NCBI GenBank assembly: GCA_029259835.1
Contig: JAJDEL010000166.1
Coordinates: 1 to 10,681, forward strand
Direction of reading: 5' to 3'
Origin: Planctomicrobium sp.
GTDB taxonomy: Bacteria > Planctomycetota > Planctomycetia > Planctomycetales > Planctomycetaceae
DNA: 10,681 nucleotides
Part shown: in pieces, positions 7,164-10,681 of the stretch
Layout: each line of letters opens with the position of its first letter
How positions within the stretch are numbered: the first letter of the stretch is position 1
The notes under the pieces: model-generated
What the model was told of the DNA's origin: nothing
The model's input: only the letters and a program-made list of their open reading frames with translations
The model's database searches: none
Position numbers and translations under genes: made by a program

Positions 7164-8326
7164 CAGTGTTCCTCCAAAATTGAATAGAGTTCTTCGTCAG
7201 TCAAAACACGCGGGTTGCCATTCATACTGTTCCCGCGAGAGCCGACGACGATGTCATTCAACTGTTCTTTTCGAACGCCCAGGTCTCTGAGTCGTTTCGG
7301 AATGGAAAGGTCATCACACAACGCCTCGACATGCGAAATCGACGCCGCGATGGCATCTTCTTTCGACAAATGTGGATTTTTCGCGAAGAGTTTCCCCAAG
7401 ATGACTTGTTGTTTGCGAGAGGCTGTTTGATTCGTCCTCAACGCAATTGGAAGCAAGGTTGCACACGCCAAGCCGTGCGGAACGTCACAGTAGGCACCAA
7501 GTGCCGCAGCGATGCCATGCGCCATTCCAAGTCCGGAATTTGCGAGCGCGACACCAGAAAGAAACGCCGCATACGCCATAGCCGTGCGGGCGGCTTGATC
7601 TGTTCCATCAACGTATGCTCGTTTCATATTTGGCAGAGCGTGCTTGAGACCTTCGATGCAAAGCGATTGCGTCAGCGGAGTTGCTCGACTGCTAATGTAG
7701 CTTTCGATTAATTGCGTAATCGCATCCATACCGGAAGCAGCGGTCACACTTTGAGGAACGGTTACACTCAGTTCTGGATCGATGAGAACGATCTTCGGAA
7801 TCATGTTTTCGGATCGAAGGCTCTTCTTGCATGGCGGGTCATCAACAGAAATAACAGCATTCTTCGTCGTTTCGCTCCCGGTCCCGGCTGTCGTTGGAAT
7901 TGCCAGCATCGGCAGCGGATCATTCTCAATTGAGAGTCCTTCTCCAACGCCTTCCAGGTAATCCCGAACGCTTTCGCCTAACTGGTTTGTCGCCATCGCT
8001 GAAACGGCTTTCGCGAGATCGATTGCAGCACCGCCTCCAATGCCGATGACCATGTCAGAGGTCGGCGAACTACTCCTGACCATTGCAGTCGCAGCGTCGA
8101 CATCTTCAATTGTCGGTTCACGATGGATGCCGAGTTCGCAAACAACTTGCACGCCATGACTTTCAAGTGCCGCCATCAACTCCGACCAGAGTGACGAAGT
8201 ACGAAGCGTTCGCGATCCGTGAACAACGACGGCAGCCGTCCCGAGTTCGGCTGCGATCGCGCCAAATTCACTACGCTTATCCCAGCCAAAAACGACTTTC
8301 TGCGGCAGAAGGAGGGAGAATTGCAT
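7160..8326 (-). CDS. Iron-containing (group III) alcohol dehydrogenase
   Basis: This 388-residue protein has the standard length of group III alcohol dehydrogenases, which interconvert alcohols and aldehydes or ketones with NAD(P)H. The nucleotide motif GIGGGAAIDLAK is at 95-106, followed by PTTAGTGSE (144-152), LIDPEL (181-186), GMDAITQLIESY (199-210), GLGMAHGIAAALG (265-277) and DVPHGLACA (281-289). The usual metal ligands of the family are Asp, His, His and His. Here D201, H270 and H284 are present, but the first His position appears to be Gln205. Some family members annotated as iron ADHs carry a similar DALTQLIE segment as far as I recall, so this may mark a subfamily rather than a defect. 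The cytoplasmic enzyme is the first gene of a two-gene operon with the PfkB kinase. That suggests sugar or sugar-derived aldehyde metabolism (inference). The ATG at 8326 has no evident Shine-Dalgarno sequence. The exact substrate is unknown; lactaldehyde-type reductases are only one possibility. Confidence 0.93.
   Translation of the reverse strand: MQFSLLLPQKVVFGWDKRSEFGAIAAELGTAAVVVHGSRTLRTSSLWSELMAALESHGVQVVCELGIHREPTIEDVDAATAMVRSSSPTSDMVIGIGGGAAIDLAKAVSAMATNQLGESVRDYLEGVGEGLSIENDPLPMLAIPTTAGTGSETTKNAVISVDDPPCKKSLRSENMIPKIVLIDPELSVTVPQSVTAASGMDAITQLIESYISSRATPLTQSLCIEGLKHALPNMKRAYVDGTDQAARTAMAYAAFLSGVALANSGLGMAHGIAAALGAYCDVPHGLACATLLPIALRTNQTASRKQQVILGKLFAKNPHLSKEDAIAASISHVEALCDDLSIPKRLRDLGVRKEQLNDIVVGSRGNSMNGNPRVLTDEELYSILEEHW
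7169..7175 (-). promoter_or_regulatory. Strong Shine-Dalgarno site for the PfkB kinase gene
   Basis: On the minus strand the bases read GGAGGAA, and seven bases separate GGAGG from the GTG at 7163-7161. The site lies inside the last codons of the upstream dehydrogenase gene. It decides the GTG start and supports coupled translation. No comparable Shine-Dalgarno sequence is seen before the other complete genes of the window. Confidence 0.75.
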
Positions 8327-8513
8327 CGGTAGGGTTGCTTCAAGACTTATTTCGTTATTCAGGAAAAATTCCCGAGCCGTTCAAGATACCCATCACAAGC
8401 ATTGACGTATAGAATCGCCAACAACAATCATCGTTGAAAACTCACATTGCTTGATTTACACATCCCAACCTGCAAACTGATAAATCTTCTCCCATTGATG
8501 GATCAAGACCCAT

Positions 8514-10511
8514 ATGACAACTTCCTGCCACCAAAACCATTCGTTCTCCATATTCAATCGATCTCTCTTCTGTGCCGCAGTTCTGTGGATGTTCGCGCCT
8601 CTTATTTCAGTTGCGGAAGACCACTCGGCAGCGGAAACGCGATTGTTGAATGATGTCAAAAAGCTGGCGTCCGATGACTGGGAAGGACGCGGCGTTGGCA
8701 CCGACGGTCTTAACAAGGCGGCAGAATTCATCTCGAACGCCTTTCGAGATGCTGGGTTAGACGTCTCCGTCGCAGGCGGAGACCCGTTTCAGGAATTCGA
8801 AATCACCGATGGTGCAGAACTCGGATCGCCAAATTCCCTGACATTCACCGGACCAGACGGGCAAGTCTTGAACCTCAAAATGAATGAAGACTTTCAGGTC
8901 TGTTCTTTCGGTGGGACAGGAAAATTTGAAGGGGAACTCGTTTTCGTCGGCTACGGTATCGTCGCCAAGGAACCGAGTTATGATGAGTACGCGGACATTG
9001 ACGTGAAGGACAAAATCGTCATTGTCATGCGTCGAAATCCCAGCCAGTCAGACCCGCACGGTGCGTTTGCCGTTGGTCACGGAATCTCTCGCCATGCCGC
9101 ATTGACTACGAAGTTAAGCCGGGCGTTTACTCGTGGCGCGAAGGGAGTCATCTTCGTGAACGACCCACACTCCGCCAACAGCGAACAACAACAACTCGAA
9201 GAGCAAGTTGAGAAAGCGAAAGCGGCTCTCGCGAAACTTCAAGATGTCGAAGGCAAGGAAAAGGAATTCAAAACGGCGAAGACACACCTTGAGCAAGTCC
9301 AATCAATTCTTGCCAAACACGATTCTGATCCATTGATGAACTTCGGATACGGCGGAACCCGCTCTGGGAGTTCGCTACCGACGTTTCATATGTCTCAATA
9401 TCTCTGTAATCAGATTCTGACATCGGCTGCCGGGAAAACGCTCCCTCAAATTGAGGCTCAAATCGATGAGACAAGCAAACCGTTCAGTCGCAATTTATCC
9501 GGCTGGAAAGTTACCGCCGAAGCGTCACTCAAGATCATTCGCATTCCTGTAAAGAACGTGATCGGCGTTATCGAAGGGGAAGGGCCTCTCAAAGATGAGA
9601 CAATCGTCATCGGCGCTCACTTCGACCATCTCGGACGCGGTGGCACAGGCTCGTTGGCACCGAAGTCCAAAGAGATTCATAACGGAGCCGATGACAATGC
9701 CTCTGGAACCTCAGGGTTATTGGAAATTGCGCGACGTCTTGGAAGCCGTAAGAAACCGTTGCCGCGTCGGATCGTTCTGATCGCGTTTAATGGAGAAGAG
9801 CGAGGGCTTCTCGGTGCGAATGAGTACGTCGACAAACCGATCTTCCCGTTGGAGCAAACAGTTGCCATGCTGAATATGGACATGATCGGACGGCTCACGG
9901 AAAACAAACTGACCGTCTTCGGAACCGGCACGTCGTCCGCTTGGGACACTTGGCTGGACGAAGCAGTGAAGGGAACAGATCTCGTTCTGGCGAAGAAAAC
10001 AGAAGGGTTTGGACCAAGCGATCACGCCGCGTTCTATGGAAAAAAGATCCCGGTCCTGCACTTCTTCACAGGCATTCACAACGACTATCATCGTCCTGGC
10101 GATGACTGGGAAAAACTGAATGTCCCTGGTATGGTGACGGTTGTCGATTTGTTAGAGAAAATTGTTCTCGATACGGCAAACGCCAAAGAGCGTCTCGATT
10201 ACATCCACATCGCAGGCGCCGCATCACTGGCACGTTCCGGCAGCCGACCATACTTTGGCAGTATTCCAGACTTCGGTAAAGAAGTAGAAGGATACGCAAT
10301 CTCCGGCGTTTCTCCAGAAAGCCCTGCTGACAAAGGAGGACTCAAAGGGGGCGATGTAATCATCGAGATCAACAAACGCAAGATCGGCGGTCTGGACGAT
10401 TTCGATCTCGCGCTCAGAGATTTTTCACCTGGCGAGCAAGTCGATGTTGTCGTCTTACGCGACGCGAAGAAAGTGCCGCTCAAAGTCACACTCGGAACGC
10501 CCAAAGGTTAG
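8514..10511 (+). CDS. Secreted M28-family metallopeptidase with PA-type insert and C-terminal PDZ domain
   Basis: This 665-residue protein starts with a likely signal peptide: hydrophobic core about 17-33 and probable cleavage after SVA (residue 34). The region at about 105-335 looks like a protease-associated (PA) domain. It is interrupted at about 222-268 by a Glu/Lys/Gln/Ala-rich stretch likely to form a coiled coil. The M28 catalytic domain (about 345-555) has all expected di-zinc residues: H369 in GAHFDHLG, D393 in NGADDNASG, catalytic E428 and ligand E429 in NGEERG, D456 in NMDMIGR and H526 in DYHRPGD. A PDZ domain (about 572-660) follows, with SPADKGGLKGGDVIIEIN. The family contains zinc aminopeptidases and carboxypeptidases; the specificity here is not predictable. 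It probably acts in the periplasm or outside the cell. The ATG at 8514 gives the only sensible signal peptide, since the next Met (26) lies inside its core. The gene is divergent from the dehydrogenase operon. Confidence 0.95.
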   Translation: MTTSCHQNHSFSIFNRSLFCAAVLWMFAPLISVAEDHSAAETRLLNDVKKLASDDWEGRGVGTDGLNKAAEFISNAFRDAGLDVSVAGGDPFQEFEITDGAELGSPNSLTFTGPDGQVLNLKMNEDFQVCSFGGTGKFEGELVFVGYGIVAKEPSYDEYADIDVKDKIVIVMRRNPSQSDPHGAFAVGHGISRHAALTTKLSRAFTRGAKGVIFVNDPHSANSEQQQLEEQVEKAKAALAKLQDVEGKEKEFKTAKTHLEQVQSILAKHDSDPLMNFGYGGTRSGSSLPTFHMSQYLCNQILTSAAGKTLPQIEAQIDETSKPFSRNLSGWKVTAEASLKIIRIPVKNVIGVIEGEGPLKDETIVIGAHFDHLGRGGTGSLAPKSKEIHNGADDNASGTSGLLEIARRLGSRKKPLPRRIVLIAFNGEERGLLGANEYVDKPIFPLEQTVAMLNMDMIGRLTENKLTVFGTGTSSAWDTWLDEAVKGTDLVLAKKTEGFGPSDHAAFYGKKIPVLHFFTGIHNDYHRPGDDWEKLNVPGMVTVVDLLEKIVLDTANAKERLDYIHIAGAASLARSGSRPYFGSIPDFGKEVEGYAISGVSPESPADKGGLKGGDVIIEINKRKIGGLDDFDLALRDFSPGEQVDVVVLRDAKKVPLKVTLGTPKG

Positions 10512-10525
10512 CTCAATTCGATAAA

Positions 10526-10554
10526 TTAGCCGCACACTCGAAGTGTGCGGCTAA
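10526..10554. terminator. Perfect hairpin between convergent genes, probable terminator
   Basis: Two perfect 13-base arms (TTAGCCGCACACT and its reverse complement) flank a three-base loop (CGA), starting 15 bases after the peptidase stop. The plus-strand transcript has no U-run after the stem. The minus-strand transcript continues UUUAUC, so the site fits better as a terminator for the thiol peroxidase gene, or as a weak bidirectional one. It could also be one copy of a dispersed palindromic repeat; no second copy was noticed in this window. Confidence 0.6.
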
Positions 10555-10580
10555 AGTCAATGATCAAGTTCGCAATTCAA

Positions 10581-10681
10581 TTACGATTTTGCAGCAGCAA
10601 GAACGGCATCGTAATTTGGATGCTCAGTGATTTCCGGACAGTATTCAGCGTGCTTGATATTGCCATCGCCACCGACCACAA
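10581..10681 (-). CDS. tpx: Thiol peroxidase (Tpx-type peroxiredoxin), C-terminal fragment cut by the window edge
   Basis: Only the last 32 codons and the stop are present. The reading frame on the minus strand gives VVGGDGNIKHAEYCPEITEH followed by PNYDAVLAAAKS. This matches the C-terminal strand-and-helix of bacterial thiol peroxidases, where a sequence of the type EYVPEITxEPxYxAALxALK is usual. These atypical two-cysteine peroxiredoxins reduce hydrogen peroxide and alkyl hydroperoxides, using thioredoxin as reductant. The peroxidatic and resolving cysteines would lie outside the window, so activity cannot be judged. A Cys occurs in the EYCPE segment where Val is common. The gene runs towards the M28 peptidase gene, with the hairpin at 10526-10554 between them. 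The assignment rests on a short segment remembered from the family, hence the reduced confidence. Confidence 0.75.
   Translation of the reverse strand, partial: VVGGDGNIKHAEYCPEITEHPNYDAVLAAAKS

Noticed and set aside
8434..8462. Possible sigma-70 promoter (TTGAAA, 17-base spacer, TACACA) before the peptidase gene
   Set aside because: The -10 element is poor and planctomycete promoter rules are not well known, so it is not annotated as a site.
8456..8731. Minus-strand open frame covering the peptidase gene start
   Set aside because: It overlaps the signal peptide of the M28 protein and has no recognisable features.

Overview
The window looks like a chromosomal segment of a moderate-GC (roughly half G+C by eye) Gram-negative-type bacterium, most likely a planctomycete. 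That assignment is inference. It rests on a dCache-sensor Ser/Thr kinase, an M28 peptidase with PA and PDZ domains behind a signal peptide, the scarcity of Shine-Dalgarno sequences, and the lack of long tight operons. No transposase, integrase, phage gene, CRISPR array, tRNA or rRNA was seen. No pseudogene was identified either.

Layout. Positions 1-259 hold no gene I can support. At 260-2146 (+) is a seven-helix membrane protein ending in a glycerophosphodiester phosphodiesterase domain. A 290-bp gap (2147-2436) holds no convincing gene, terminator or promoter. At 2437-4656 (+) is a transmembrane Ser/Thr protein kinase with an extracytoplasmic double-Cache sensor. After a 191-bp gap, 4848-6206 (+) encodes an NtrC-type response regulator (receiver, sigma-54 AAA+ and Fis HTH domains). 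Convergent to it, with a 36-bp gap, is a two-gene minus-strand operon: an iron-type alcohol dehydrogenase (8326-7160) followed by a PfkB-family sugar-phosphate kinase (7163-6243). The two genes overlap by 4 nt (GTGA). A 187-bp divergent intergenic region separates the operon from a secreted M28 metallopeptidase (8514-10511, +). After that gene comes a perfect 13-bp-arm hairpin (10526-10554). The window then ends in the C-terminus of a minus-strand thiol peroxidase (10581 to the edge).

How the genes work together. The kinase and the sigma-54 regulator are the only sensory pair. No histidine kinase is present, so a link between the sensor kinase and this orphan regulator is a testable idea, not an observation. 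The dehydrogenase and PfkB kinase are very likely co-translated and act on the same carbon substrate class, which the sequence does not identify. The phosphodiesterase and the peptidase both appear to face the periplasm or outside and are scavenging-type hydrolases.

I did not find a clearly undescribed system. The most interesting points are the kinase/sigma-54 regulator neighbourhood, a Gln in place of a usual metal-binding His in the dehydrogenase, the coiled-coil insert in the peptidase's PA region, and the hairpin at 10526-10554.
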